A stretch of DNA of 64,000 nucleotides, from positions 1 to 64,000 of the forward strand of contig NZ_JABBVZ010000008.1 in the NCBI RefSeq assembly GCF_012933365.1, read 5' to 3'. Both the position numbers and the translations under genes were made by a program. Below the pieces are notes generated by a model that made no database searches, was not told the origin of the DNA, and was given only the letters and a program-made list of their open reading frames with translations. Origin of the DNA: Sulfobacillus harzensis. GTDB lineage: Bacteria; Bacillota; Sulfobacillia; Sulfobacillales; Sulfobacillaceae. Below are positions 1-9,078 of this stretch, in pieces; the stretch's first letter is position 1, and every line of letters starts with the position of its first letter.

Positions 1-75
1 GAAGAACCGCTCGACTTGCATGTATTAAGCACGCCGCCAGCGTTCGTCCTGAGCCAGGATCAAACTCTCCATGAC
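1..75 (-). rRNA. rrs: 16S ribosomal RNA, 5' end only
   Basis: Read on the minus strand, the first 75 bases give the conserved start of bacterial 16S rRNA, including the AGAGTTTGATCCTGGCTCAG primer-site motif followed by the GACGAACGCTGGCGGCGTGC block and ATGCAAGTCGAGCGG. The gene runs off the left edge of the window. The exact mature 5' end is estimated from the family. Confidence 0.97.
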
Positions 76-200
76 TCGTCTGTTACGACGTTGGTCGTTT
101 GTTACGTTCGTTCATGTGGCATGATGATATAGTTTTCAAGGACCGGCACTGTCTCGCGACAGCAAAATTTATGATATCACCGTCGGTCGACAAGATCAAG
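76..200 (-). promoter_or_regulatory. rRNA operon leader and candidate promoter
   Basis: On the minus strand a TTGATC box (194-199) and a TATCAT box (171-176) are separated by 17 bp, with a TG dinucleotide one base before the -10 box (extended -10). Between this and the 16S start lies GGTCCTTGAAAACT, a leader block typical of Firmicute rRNA operons. The promoter assignment is inference from spacing and position; further promoters could lie in the adjacent gene. Confidence 0.6.
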
Positions 201-217
201 CATCCGACAATTAAAAC

Positions 218-1345
218 TCATTGGAGAAAGTTCCATATCTTCGGATCCTCGATGCCTAGGCGCCACAATGCTACGCCTCGCAGCTCATAACCAGATACCA
301 GATTGATTTTGTTTAACAGCGACTGGGTGTTCTCAAACCACACGGAATGCACTTGGCCGTTTTGAAGATACTCGAAGTGATTGGACGACGATGACGCTCC
401 ATATTGCTTGGCCAAGCTCTCCGCTTGACTATAACTCAATGCTGCCGCCGTTCCGCTCCCCGACCAATCATACCCGTAGCCCGGAATACCCAAAACAACC
501 TTAGAGGGCGGCACCGCTGAGATGGTGTAATCCAACACCTTCTTGACCCAGCTGGGTGACGCGATCGGTCCCGGAGACCCACCCGCATAATGTTGATCAT
601 AGGCCATAATCATCAATAAATCAGCCGCCTTGCCGAGCGCTCGATAGTTGTACGCCCCGGTCCAGCTGTTGTTCGGCTGATCGGCTGTCTCCGCTGGCAA
701 AGATAAGGTTACATAATATCCATGGCGATGAAAGGTGGTCGCCAACGCCTCCACGAAGGTGGTGAATTGATGCCGGTCTTGAGGGGCAATTCCTTCCCAA
801 TCGAGATTAATCCCGTTGTATCCATTGGCCTCAACCAGGGTCAGCATATTGTCAATGGCACGCTCGCGCGCCGTCGGTGAATTCAACAATCGGCCGAACA
901 CCGACTGACCGGCCATATTTTGAACCAAGGCGAATGTCCATAGGTTGTGCTGTTCCGCCAACTTTAATACGCTGGGATCGGTCGATCCGCTAATCATGCC
1001 ATTGGCGCTAATTTGATACCAAAAGGGAATAATGCCGGTCAACACCGAAAGATAATGCTGTAACATGGCGGTGGCTCCGGGCGCATTACCCGGGTCATAG
1101 AAGTAGCCCAACACCATGCCCGGAGGAAGACCGTTGACGGGGCCCGCCGCATGGCTGGTACGGGCTGTCAACGATATCGCTACGGCCCCCTTTGACTTTT
1201 CCACGCCACCAAGTAACGCGCGGTCCCAGCCGCGTACTGCCCGAGCCCACGGGCCAACAATCATGGATACGGCCACAAGAAGCAAACCCATCCAAATTGT
1301 GAGTCGCATGCGCCTCTTCGTTTGTTGACTTCGGAACACGCCCAC
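218..1345 (-). CDS. Secreted or anchored GH18 glycoside hydrolase
   Basis: The 375-residue protein has a hydrophobic N-terminal signal or anchor (about residues 13-35) and a glycoside hydrolase 18 barrel. The catalytic strand reads GINLDWEG (178-185), with the acid Glu at about 184; the usual first Asp of the DxxDxDxE motif is Asn here. A MAYDQHY strand (247-253) is also typical. Spore-forming Firmicutes use such proteins as N-acetylglucosaminidases on spore cortex or cell wall peptidoglycan. Unlike YaaH/SleL it has no N-terminal LysM repeats. A GGAGG sits 7 bases before the GTG start. It lies alone beside the rRNA operon. The substrate is inferred. Confidence 0.85.
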   Translation of the reverse strand: MGVFRSQQTKRRMRLTIWMGLLLVAVSMIVGPWARAVRGWDRALLGGVEKSKGAVAISLTARTSHAAGPVNGLPPGMVLGYFYDPGNAPGATAMLQHYLSVLTGIIPFWYQISANGMISGSTDPSVLKLAEQHNLWTFALVQNMAGQSVFGRLLNSPTARERAIDNMLTLVEANGYNGINLDWEGIAPQDRHQFTTFVEALATTFHRHGYYVTLSLPAETADQPNNSWTGAYNYRALGKAADLLMIMAYDQHYAGGSPGPIASPSWVKKVLDYTISAVPPSKVVLGIPGYGYDWSGSGTAAALSYSQAESLAKQYGASSSSNHFEYLQNGQVHSVWFENTQSLLNKINLVSGYELRGVALWRLGIEDPKIWNFLQ

Positions 1346-1385
1346 CTGGATCCCTCCGATCCAGGATATGCCAGGAACGCTTTCG

Positions 1386-2738
1386 CTAGACTCTTTCCTT
1401 GCGCGCCACCACCGGATTGGGCATGGCCTTTTTCGCCTTAAGCCCCGGAACCACCCAACGGACGTAGGCCATGGTTAACGCTACAATCACACCGACAAAC
1501 ACCAGTGCCCAGGGAAATCCCGACTTCGTCACCGGAGTGAGAAGCGCCTCCACACCGAGTCCCAAAAATATGAGGCCAACAATCACCGGGATTACCGGAT
1601 ATCCCATGACGTGAAACGGGCGGGACCGATTCGGTTCACGGCGGCGCAGAGAAATCACCAGCACGGACGACAGCGCATACATGAACGATTCAACCCCTGC
1701 CCCGGCATTGATTAAAAACAAATACTGCCCTGTCGCATAGACGGCCGCCGCCAGTACAAAAGAGACAAGCGCCAAAGCCAACAGCGCATTCTCGGGAACC
1801 AGCCGTTTGTTTAACCGCGAAAACCAGCGGGGCAGGACCTTTTCTCGGGCCAATGCGTAAACAAAACGGCTGGCCGACAACAAGCCGCCGTTGAAGGTCG
1901 TCATGGCGGTCGTTAAGGTGATAAACGCCATCCACCAAAATCCGAACGGCCCCAAGGCCCGCATCCCCACCAACAGCTGCGGCACAAAGCTGGAAGCCAA
2001 CGCATGCACATGAGGGAATGCCACCGTAATCGCCAAGGAAAAGAGTCCGAAGGCGATGGCGATGAGCCCCAGGGCGAGGTACATTCCGCGGGGAATGGCT
2101 CGAAAATCTTGAAACTCCTCCGCCAGGGGCGTGACCCACTCAAATCCAACGAAAATGAACACGCCCAATGCGACCGCCTCATACCACTGGCTGCCCATGT
2201 GAAAGAAATGGAACGATCCCAAATGCGGCGTTTTCAACAACACCACCACAGAAAACACCATTAAGGTGCCCAACAGAACAAAGGCATTGGTGTCCTGCAC
2301 GGCGCCCGCCACCTTGATGCCGCGCGAATTGCTCCATACCACAATGCCTAGCAAGACGGCGATCCAGGCCAGAGCCGGGATGGCCGGCAGCGCAGTCGAA
2401 AACGTATGACCTAACACAAATGCATCTGCTGCAATTACAAACACCACGGTCAACATGTAGACAAAGGAACTCATCAACGACGTCTGATCATTGACACCCC
2501 GTCGAATCCAGACCCGAATGGCGGCCGCCGAAGGAAACAGCCCATTCAGCTCAGAAAAGTTGCTGCCGGCAAAGACAATCAGCACACCCGCCACCAGAAT
2601 GGCCAGCCATGCGGATTGTCCTCCCGCATACTCGGCGACTTCCACGGCAGCTAAAAAGTTGACAGCAGCAGAGGCTAATCCGGCGCTCGTGGAGACCGCG
2701 GTGCGAAGAGGCAAAACACGTGAAAGGGAATTCTGCAT
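1386..2738 (-). CDS. APC-family amino acid permease
   Basis: A 450-residue polytopic membrane protein with about 12 hydrophobic segments. The first segment has the glycine/serine-rich unwound pattern of the amino acid-polyamine-organocation superfamily. It should import an amino acid or related amine across the cytoplasmic membrane; the substrate cannot be read from sequence. It is the third gene of a tight minus-strand set, starting 3 bases after the SCP2-like gene, which itself follows the quinate dehydrogenase-like gene by 12 bases. A GGGGGGAG Shine-Dalgarno precedes the ATG. Expression probably depends on the promoter and operator-like repeat near 4010-4060. Confidence 0.85.
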   Translation of the reverse strand: MQNSLSRVLPLRTAVSTSAGLASAAVNFLAAVEVAEYAGGQSAWLAILVAGVLIVFAGSNFSELNGLFPSAAAIRVWIRRGVNDQTSLMSSFVYMLTVVFVIAADAFVLGHTFSTALPAIPALAWIAVLLGIVVWSNSRGIKVAGAVQDTNAFVLLGTLMVFSVVVLLKTPHLGSFHFFHMGSQWYEAVALGVFIFVGFEWVTPLAEEFQDFRAIPRGMYLALGLIAIAFGLFSLAITVAFPHVHALASSFVPQLLVGMRALGPFGFWWMAFITLTTAMTTFNGGLLSASRFVYALAREKVLPRWFSRLNKRLVPENALLALALVSFVLAAAVYATGQYLFLINAGAGVESFMYALSSVLVISLRRREPNRSRPFHVMGYPVIPVIVGLIFLGLGVEALLTPVTKSGFPWALVFVGVIVALTMAYVRWVVPGLKAKKAMPNPVVARKERV

Positions 2739-2741
2739 ATG

Positions 2742-3083
2742 CTACTCCCCCCAAATGAGGAGCGTCAAAATGTCGAGCCGCATCATGTCGTCTTGATGGC
2801 CCTTGACGAGCAAATCCCCGTTGTTGTAGGGCTCGGTGGGCGTCATTTGTCCCGAGAAAATGTCCGTCAAAATGGATTCCTGCGCCTCGATGAGCATATC
2901 CGGACTTTCTACTGCACCTGCACCACAGGACACCAGGCCACCGTCACTTACCAACCAATGGAGGTTTTGGGTGTCGTTGGGCGTCAGTTGAATCCGCCGC
3001 GACCAGTCGCGGTTCATCTCTCGAAGACGGGTATTGTTGTTGCATTGGCTAACAAATTGCTCGAGCGCTTCCATTAACGTCAT
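2742..3083 (-). CDS. SCP2-like sterol-carrier domain protein
   Basis: A 113-residue protein whose second half has the SCP2 sterol-transfer pattern: a short helix, then FSGQMTPTEPY, a GDLLVKG strand-turn, and a leucine-rich C-terminal helix. In bacteria, stand-alone SCP2 domains bind hydrophobic ligands and often lie near acyl-CoA or transport genes. There is no signal peptide, so it is probably cytoplasmic. It sits between a quinate dehydrogenase-like gene and a permease in one likely operon. The family call rests on the C-terminal pattern only, and the ligand is unknown. Confidence 0.6.
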   Translation of the reverse strand: MTLMEALEQFVSQCNNNTRLREMNRDWSRRIQLTPNDTQNLHWLVSDGGLVSCGAGAVESPDMLIEAQESILTDIFSGQMTPTEPYNNGDLLVKGHQDDMMRLDILTLLIWGE

Positions 3084-3095
3084 GTCGTTCTTCCT

Positions 3096-3995
3096 TTACG
3101 AAGGATTTAGAAACAGGGTGCTGCCAGACAAGCCGCTGGCGTCGACCTTTTCGCCCCAGTCAGGATGGTCAGCCGTCAAGCCCGTTACGGCCGTTAGGGC
3201 TGCTTCAATGACGTTCGTGCCATAGCTGCGGCCATTCAGCACCGGGGTGGTGGTGACCAAGAGACGGACGCCACGCTCTGCCAGGAGCGACACATCACCG
3301 ACCGTGGTCGTGTTCGTAACCACCACCTTATTCGGTAAGCTTTCCGGCATATAGCGACGAATATAATGAAAATCGCCGGCGATGATGTCGGCGTCTTCAA
3401 AATAGCTTTGATAACGCGCATCCCCAGCCTGCGTCTGTGCCTCACCTACCGGGTACAGCTGATGAAAGGGCATCTTGGCCAATTCCGGGAGCAGCTTTCG
3501 GGCCAATTCTTCCAATTCGTCCGCGGAATGGATGGGATAGTTGATACGGCTTGCGAAAATCAAATCGCCAGCCACTAACGCATAGCCTAATCGTTCAAAA
3601 GCCTCCGCCATCCCAAAGCGATCCATAGCCGACACCATCAGCACCTTTTGTCCCGGATGGATGAGTCCCTCCTCGTCAAGACGCTCCACAATGCGCCGCT
3701 CCAGCGTATTCTTTATTCCACTGCCATCGACCGCCGGCGTGCTCTGAGCTGCACTCGCCAAGCGTCGCGCATCCTGAATTTCATATCGCTGGCCGCGCAC
3801 CACGAGAAACCGGTCAATGCCCCCTAGTCCAATAGCGTCCACTGTCCCATCCAGCGATGCGATGAGGGCGCAGGCCGCGTCCAAGTCGCCATCTGTTCCT
3901 CGTCGGGACACCTGTACTCTCTCACCTAAAATCGTCAACTCGGCTCGATGGTCTCGAGTACGACTGCCCAGGCTTACACTCACAACCGACTTCAC
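3096..3995 (-). CDS. Conserved protein of the family often named quinate 5-dehydrogenase
   Basis: A 299-residue protein resembling a Clostridia family commonly labelled quinate 5-dehydrogenase (start like KSVVSVSLGSRTRDH, then VDAIGLGGIDRFLVVRG and a VDGSGIKNTLERR segment). I see no clear Rossmann GxGxxG, so the enzymatic name is a database tradition rather than something the sequence shows. It is the first gene of a three-gene set with an SCP2-like protein and a permease. A GGGAGG lies 6 bases before the GTG start. The promoter region just upstream contains a near-perfect 9-6-9 inverted repeat touching the -10 box. Confidence 0.5.
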   Translation of the reverse strand: MKSVVSVSLGSRTRDHRAELTILGERVQVSRRGTDGDLDAACALIASLDGTVDAIGLGGIDRFLVVRGQRYEIQDARRLASAAQSTPAVDGSGIKNTLERRIVERLDEEGLIHPGQKVLMVSAMDRFGMAEAFERLGYALVAGDLIFASRINYPIHSADELEELARKLLPELAKMPFHQLYPVGEAQTQAGDARYQSYFEDADIIAGDFHYIRRYMPESLPNKVVVTNTTTVGDVSLLAERGVRLLVTTTPVLNGRSYGTNVIEAALTAVTGLTADHPDWGEKVDASGLSGSTLFLNPS

Positions 3996-4009
3996 CAGCG
4001 GCCTCCCTT

Positions 4010-4062
4010 AGTGTGCACCATTTTGTACACACTATTATAGGGAAGCATCGATTGACTGGCCA
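4010..4062 (-). promoter_or_regulatory. Promoter with operator-like inverted repeat
   Basis: On the minus strand a TATAAT -10 box (4034-4039) is preceded after 17 bp by TGGCCA (4057-4062), which matches four of six -35 positions. Immediately downstream of the -10 box is the inverted repeat AGTGTGTAC-N6-GTGCACACT (4010-4033), with one mismatch between the 9-base arms. It lies across the expected transcription start of the quinate dehydrogenase-like/SCP2/permease operon. A dimeric repressor bound here would block initiation. The regulator is not identifiable. Confidence 0.6.
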
Positions 4063-4072
4063 GTCCTGAGAA

Positions 4073-4096
4073 GCGGCCGCTCAGGCGAGCGGCCGC
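4073..4096 (-). terminator. GC-rich hairpin across the lysS stop codon
   Basis: GCGGCCGCTC-AGGC-GAGCGGCCGC forms a perfect 10-bp stem with a 4-base loop and contains the lysS stop codon. The bases that follow on the minus strand are only weakly U-rich, so it may stop RNA polymerase poorly or protect the mRNA 3' end. The stem is certain; the terminator role is inferred. Confidence 0.45.
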
Positions 4097-5565
4097 ATGG
4101 TGGGAAACAAGATGACATCACGAATCGAGGGACTATCCGTAAGCAACATAATCAACCGGTCAATTCCAACTCCCAAACCCCCGGTGGGCGGCATCCCGTG
4201 TTCCAAAGCCAACAAGAAGTCCTCATCGAGGGGTGGCATCTCATCATTCCCGGCAGCCCTCGCCTGTTGTTGGATCGTGAATCGTTCACGCTGGTCAATG
4301 GGATCGTTCAACTCGGAAAAGGCGTTGGCCAATTCCCGTCCAGCCACAAACAGCTCAAACCGTTCGGTCAGCTCAGGATGAGCCGGATCGCGTTTGGCCA
4401 GCGGCGATATGTCCACGGGATGATGCCAAAGAAAGGTCGGCTGAATCAAATCCGGCTCCACGACCGTACCTACAATCTTGTCCATGACCTGGGCGCGGTC
4501 AAATTTGGGGTCGACCTCGATGCCTAATCGGCGGGCAAAGTCATGCGCATCTTCACGCGTGGCAACCGCCTGCCAGCGGACCCCGGTTTTTTCATACAGC
4601 CGTTCCACCAAGTCCACCCGCGGATAGGGCGGGGCGAAATTCAGCGTCTGCCCTTGATAGGTGACGGTGCTTGTCCCGAACAGATGGCGCGTCAAGCCCC
4701 CCAGCATGGACTCGACCAATTCCATGATACCTTGATAGTCGGTATAGGCTTGATACAACTCAAGCATGGTGAACTCCGGGTTGTGACGGGTCGAGATGCC
4801 CTCGTTGCGAAACACGCGGCCAATCTCGTACACCCGATCGATCCCGCCCACGATCAAGCGCTTCAAATGCAATTCAAGCGCGATGCGCAGGTACAACGGC
4901 ATCCCTAACGCATTATGGTAGGTTTCAAAGGGCCGGGCTTCCGTCCCACCGGCGATGGGCTGAAGGACCGGCGTCTCCACTTCCATAAAGCGACGGCCGT
5001 GCAAAAATTCGCGTATAAACGCCAGGGTTTCGGCGCGCACTTCAAAGACGCGTCGGACATCAGGATTGGCGATTAGGTCAAGGTAGCGCTGACGGTAGCG
5101 CAAGTCCACGTTAGCCAAGCCATGATGCTTTTCTGGCAGATCGCGGAGACTCTTGGACAGCACCTCGACCGAATCCGCCTTGACCGTGACCTCTTCACGG
5201 CGGGTCTTAAACACCTCGCCGGCAACACCGACAAAGTCGCCCAAGTCCAACAAGTCCAAGAGCCCAAAGCTCGGTTCTCCCAAGACATCTTCCCGCCAAT
5301 GGGTTTGGATCCTGCCGCCAGTGTCCAAAAGGTCAACAAATGCTGCCCGTCCATGTCGGCGAATGGCCGTAATCCGTCCAGCGATATGCACCCGCTGGCC
5401 TTCAAACTCGGCGTAGGACGCCTTGATGGTGCTGCTTAACGCATCGACGCCATATCGGGTGGCCTGAAATGGATCGATGCCCGCCTCCCTCATTCGGGAC
5501 AGCTTCTCCAGCCGTACCTCCCGCGGATTAAATCGCCCTTCTTGATCGCCCACGCCGTCGTCCAC
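4081..5565 (-). CDS. lysS: Lysyl-tRNA synthetase, class II
   Basis: The 494-residue protein charges tRNA-Lys. An N-terminal OB-fold anticodon-binding domain (about 45-150) precedes the class II catalytic core. Motif 2 is visible as VYEIGRVFRNEGISTRHNPE and motif 3 as GLGVGIDRLIMLLT near the C-terminus. Length is normal for bacterial LysS. It follows greA by 7 bases on the same strand, in the set dusB-regulator-greA-lysS seen in many Clostridia. The start is a GTG with a weak ribosome binding site, so the N-terminus could differ by a few residues. Its 3' end lies inside a strong hairpin. Confidence 0.95.
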   Translation of the reverse strand: MDDGVGDQEGRFNPREVRLEKLSRMREAGIDPFQATRYGVDALSSTIKASYAEFEGQRVHIAGRITAIRRHGRAAFVDLLDTGGRIQTHWREDVLGEPSFGLLDLLDLGDFVGVAGEVFKTRREEVTVKADSVEVLSKSLRDLPEKHHGLANVDLRYRQRYLDLIANPDVRRVFEVRAETLAFIREFLHGRRFMEVETPVLQPIAGGTEARPFETYHNALGMPLYLRIALELHLKRLIVGGIDRVYEIGRVFRNEGISTRHNPEFTMLELYQAYTDYQGIMELVESMLGGLTRHLFGTSTVTYQGQTLNFAPPYPRVDLVERLYEKTGVRWQAVATREDAHDFARRLGIEVDPKFDRAQVMDKIVGTVVEPDLIQPTFLWHHPVDISPLAKRDPAHPELTERFELFVAGRELANAFSELNDPIDQRERFTIQQQARAAGNDEMPPLDEDFLLALEHGMPPTGGLGVGIDRLIMLLTDSPSIRDVILFPTMRPLA

Positions 5566-5572
5566 CTACCAG

Positions 5573-6046
5573 TTAAGAGATTTTCACAATTTCTAAACGA
5601 ATTTTGCCCACCGGCGCAGTCACTTCCACCTGATCGCCCACTTTGGCCCCAATGAGCGCTTTGCCCACGGGAGATTCGTTGGAGATGCGATTTTTCATCG
5701 GATCAGCTTCGGTGGCTCCGACGATGACATATTCTTCTTCGATGTTTTCCTCGAGATCCTTCACCGTTACGTGAGAACCGATGTGCACCATGGTCGGATC
5801 TTGCGTTTCCGCGTCCACCACGCGCGCTTGACGCAGCATTTTTTCTAGGGTTTGAATGCGGCCTTCAATAAAGGCTTGTTCATTTTTGGCATCCTCGTAC
5901 TCGGAGTTCTCCGAGATATCACCGAATTCGCGTGCTGTCTTGATCCGCTCCGCAACTTCGCGCCGCTTCACGGTGGTCAAATGCTCCAGCTCAGCCTCCA
6001 GTTTTTTCAGGCCTTCAGGCGATATCAGCAACTCTTTTTCAGCCAT
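5573..6046 (-). CDS. greA: Transcript cleavage factor GreA
   Basis: The 157-residue protein has the N-terminal coiled-coil that reaches into the RNA polymerase secondary channel (about residues 10-75), with the acidic tip around [16 protein letters not shown], and the C-terminal FKBP-like domain ([21 protein letters not shown]). It rescues backtracked polymerase by stimulating RNA cleavage. GGGAG precedes the ATG by 8 bases. It lies directly upstream of lysS. Confidence 0.97.
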   Translation of the reverse strand: MAEKELLISPEGLKKLEAELEHLTTVKRREVAERIKTAREFGDISENSEYEDAKNEQAFIEGRIQTLEKMLRQARVVDAETQDPTMVHIGSHVTVKDLEENIEEEYVIVGATEADPMKNRISNESPVGKALIGAKVGDQVEVTAPVGKIRLEIVKIS

Positions 6047-6120
6047 GGGTCGTACTCCCTCTCTCTATAAAACCGTCTTTAGTATCTCGATGGTACGTGA
6101 ACAGGGGCCTTACTATGCCT

Positions 6121-6690
6121 CTAAACGGAATCCCCCTTCGACAGCGGATCCCCGTCTCCTGCTTGACCCTGTACTTCCTTAATGATGGATTCTAACACGT
6201 CCACGTCCACCTCAACATCCCGGTTCAACGGCGTTTCCCCCAAAATGATTGGGATCACCGCGTGCATGTCCAACAAAGCGGTTAATAACCGCACCCGCAT
6301 GTTGGAGGCCATGAGAATGACCGTGTCGTAACTGCGCACCTCGTGAGCGATGCGAAAAATTTCATTGACGAGCTCAATCCCACTACGCGACTCGGCGAAC
6401 TCCCGCCGCTCGCGATCCGTCATCAGCCAGACAAAATCGACGCCCCACCGCTGGCATACGGCCTGGAGGCTGTCTTTGTTCGCCACCGGAAATCCGATGA
6501 GAGCGATAGAACGACCGCGCCGTACCTCGCCCAGCGATTCCAGACGCGACACAAACGCCCGATCCAGGCCCAACTGGGTGGCGGCCTCCGATTGCGACAA
6601 ACCTCGGGATCGCGCCTGCAAAAGCTCTTCGACCATATTATGTATTTTCTGGACACTAATCAACTTCTCACCAATACGAACTAGTTCCAT
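6121..6690 (-). CDS. Helix-turn-helix transcriptional regulator linked to dusB and greA
   Basis: A 189-residue protein with an N-terminal helix-turn-helix (about 22-52; SQSEAATQLGLDRAFVSRLE), similar to Xre/CRP-type recognition helices, and an uncharacterised alpha/beta C-terminal domain starting at RGRSIALIGFPV. Comparable proteins occur between dusB and greA in Clostridia, but I know no target. It overlaps the dusB stop by 10 bases, which suggests translational coupling. The protein acts in the cytoplasm and probably binds DNA; the ligand or signal for the second domain is unknown. Confidence 0.7.
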   Translation of the reverse strand: MELVRIGEKLISVQKIHNMVEELLQARSRGLSQSEAATQLGLDRAFVSRLESLGEVRRGRSIALIGFPVANKDSLQAVCQRWGVDFVWLMTDRERREFAESRSGIELVNEIFRIAHEVRSYDTVILMASNMRVRLLTALLDMHAVIPIILGETPLNRDVEVDVDVLESIIKEVQGQAGDGDPLSKGDSV

Positions 6691-7667
6691 GTCAGTTCCT
6701 CATGACGCGCGTGCTCCAACCACTCGCTGATAAGCGCTGAAGCCTCTGCCTTGGTCGTAAGCTTCTGAGTCCGCTTGCGAAACTCCGCCGATCCCGGCGT
6801 ACCCTTTAAATACCAGGCCAACTGCTTTCGCATTTCGGGAATGGCCACCGATTCCCCCTTAATCTCCACCATCCGATCTAAGTGCCAGCGGGCCATTTGG
6901 GCACGCTCTTCCGCCGACGGTGGGGGGAGGTGCTCGCCTTTGTCCAAATAGTGGGTCACACGCCGAAAAATCCAGGGATCGCCAAAGGAGGCTCGTCCGA
7001 TCATCACGGCATCCGCCCCCGTCGTTTCTAGCATTCTCAGTGCGTCCTCCGGCGTCTCCACGTCCCCATTGCCGATTAGGGGGATGCTCACCCGCTCCCG
7101 AACTTGGCGGATAAAGTCCCAATTCGCCGGCCTTGCATATTGATCCGAGCGGGTACGCGCATGCAGGGCGATGGCCTGAGCCCCCACTTTCTCAAAGAGA
7201 GGCGCCAGATCGGGGGCCGTGATGGAATCGTGGTCCCAACCAGCCCGCATTTTGACCGTGACCGGAATTTTCACCGCCTGCACAACCGCCTCCACTACAC
7301 TAACAGCACGATCGGCGTCATTCAACAGAGCCGATCCATCGCCATTGTTCACCACTTTTTTGACCGGGCAGCCCATATTAATGTCGACCAAGTCTGCCCC
7401 ATGCGCTTCCGCTTCTACCGCCGCCTGGGCCATCAATTCGGGATCGCTGCCCGCAATTTGAATGCCGACAGGCGTCTCCCCAGGATCCAATTCCATGAGC
7501 CAGTAGCTCTTGGCGCTGCGATGCGCCAAAGCATTGGCGTTTACCATCTCGGTGGTGCACAACGAGGCCCCCTGGCTCCGCGAAATGGCCCTAAAGGCGC
7601 GATTGGATACGCCGGCCATGGGCGCCAACAAAATCGGTGGATCGATGACAGTGTTGCCAATCTTCAC
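6681..7667 (-). CDS. dusB: tRNA-dihydrouridine synthase
   Basis: A 328-residue FMN-dependent TIM barrel that reduces uridines in the tRNA D-loop. Visible signatures are LLAPMAGVSNRAFR near the N-terminus, the catalytic Cys in DINMGCPVKKV (about residue 100), KMRAGW and GNGDVETPEDA. Length fits DusB. It starts with GTG, 4 bases after GGAGG. It heads the dusB-regulator-greA-lysS set. Confidence 0.95.
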   Translation of the reverse strand: MKIGNTVIDPPILLAPMAGVSNRAFRAISRSQGASLCTTEMVNANALAHRSAKSYWLMELDPGETPVGIQIAGSDPELMAQAAVEAEAHGADLVDINMGCPVKKVVNNGDGSALLNDADRAVSVVEAVVQAVKIPVTVKMRAGWDHDSITAPDLAPLFEKVGAQAIALHARTRSDQYARPANWDFIRQVRERVSIPLIGNGDVETPEDALRMLETTGADAVMIGRASFGDPWIFRRVTHYLDKGEHLPPPSAEERAQMARWHLDRMVEIKGESVAIPEMRKQLAWYLKGTPGSAEFRKRTQKLTTKAEASALISEWLEHARHEELTWN

Positions 7668-7776
7668 TTCACGAAGCCTCCTTCCGATTTAACTGAGACA
7701 TTGTACCACACACGTCACATCGCCTATGGCGCACGTCGTCCGATATCATCGGCTACGAAAGCGGTAAGTATACCGT

Positions 7777-9033
7777 TTAGGGCGCCATGAACGCCTGTGC
7801 GGGCACCTCCGGGCCATGGGAAAACACCCAGTGGCCCCAATCCCGGGTGGGGCCTGTCTCGCTCAGCACATCATATACACGATGACTCATCACATAGTAG
7901 CCAGGATGTGATTTCATCCAGGGAATCACCGCCAAGGCCTCATTTTTATTCAAAAAACGCGACATCCAAGCGAGCACAGCATCCGCATCTCCGGCCTCCA
8001 GCCACAACCAGGCGTCGGCCACCGCCATGGCGCGCCGTCTTTGCAACCATTGGCTAATATAGCGCTCTTTGGCCGGGAGCCAATCGGGCCATAATCCCCG
8101 CACCAGATCAGCGACTGCCATAAGCCCCCCTTCAAGCAGCGGCGGTTGGGTCAGAGCCCAGCTCAGGCGATCCGAGCCATTTTGGCGCCGCCAGAGGGAG
8201 AGCACCGATCCCAATGCCACCGACGGATCATAGAGGTCGCCATGAAATAAGATATCGGCCTCGTCACCCGGGCGCAGCCACCATTGTGCCAGACCGGGCA
8301 CCACCACCTCTTGAATTTGCGGCGCGCGCGGTTCCGAACGTCCTAGCAGGTGTGCCGTGGGAATGGGCTTTCCCACCGCAATAGGCGCTTCCAATGACAT
8401 CGCCTCTCGTCGATCACGCCATTCCTCCACCGACACATGGGCGCTCACCGCCCACGGAATGGGCTCTTGCTCCGCCGCACTCTGGGCGGCCTCCACGTAG
8501 GATTGAAGCGCGTCAGCAACGCGGCTTATGAGCGTCTCTTCGACGGGCAGGCTTTTCACTTGGCGCTTCAACCGGGAAGCTTCCCCCATCATGCGGGTAC
8601 GACGCCAAAAGTTGGCCGCGGCGACATCCCTGACCTGGCCGAGCCAATCGGCCATCCCTTGGATGAGCACATCCCGATTGACCAGGGAAGCCTGGGGGTC
8701 AAGAAGTTCGGTGATGGTGACAACCAAATTGGCATAGCGAAGCGGCTCCGCAGCGTCGGCGAAGCTCCCCGCCAAGATGCGGTTGGCCGTATTGCGGGCA
8801 AATCGTCCCCAATGCACCACTTCAGGCTCATCCCGTTCCACGGTGTCCTTGGCCAGACGTCGCCAATCCTCCGCCTCCCGTCCAAACGCCGTGCGCGACC
8901 ATTCAATCCAAAAGCTGGCCGGCGGCTTGCCCTCGCTATTCCACCACCAGTGCGTGAGAGGATAGCGGTGCGCCAACAAGGACCAGAAACTGGCCTCGAG
9001 CCTTCCCTTGTCCGCTCCATCCGTATCGCCCAT
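7777..9033 (-). CDS. Uncharacterised protein, 418 aa
   Basis: I do not recognise this family. The protein is soluble-looking, Trp- and Arg-rich, with no signal peptide or membrane segments. The first 210 residues are mostly helical; a region around GKPIPTAHLLGRSEP leads into a second helical half with WWLRPGDEADILFHGDLYDP and Trp-rich segments. The ATG is preceded by GAGGAGGG. It lies between dusB and an enoyl-CoA hydratase on the same strand with gaps of about 45-110 bases, so it may be transcribed alone. Codon usage resembles its neighbours, so it is likely a real native gene. Confidence 0.7.
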   Translation of the reverse strand: MGDTDGADKGRLEASFWSLLAHRYPLTHWWWNSEGKPPASFWIEWSRTAFGREAEDWRRLAKDTVERDEPEVVHWGRFARNTANRILAGSFADAAEPLRYANLVVTITELLDPQASLVNRDVLIQGMADWLGQVRDVAAANFWRRTRMMGEASRLKRQVKSLPVEETLISRVADALQSYVEAAQSAAEQEPIPWAVSAHVSVEEWRDRREAMSLEAPIAVGKPIPTAHLLGRSEPRAPQIQEVVVPGLAQWWLRPGDEADILFHGDLYDPSVALGSVLSLWRRQNGSDRLSWALTQPPLLEGGLMAVADLVRGLWPDWLPAKERYISQWLQRRRAMAVADAWLWLEAGDADAVLAWMSRFLNKNEALAVIPWMKSHPGYYVMSHRVYDVLSETGPTRDWGHWVFSHGPEVPAQAFMAP

Positions 9034-9078
9034 GCTCTCCCTCCTCGGGATAAGGGTATGCGCGAACGGCAGCAGACA

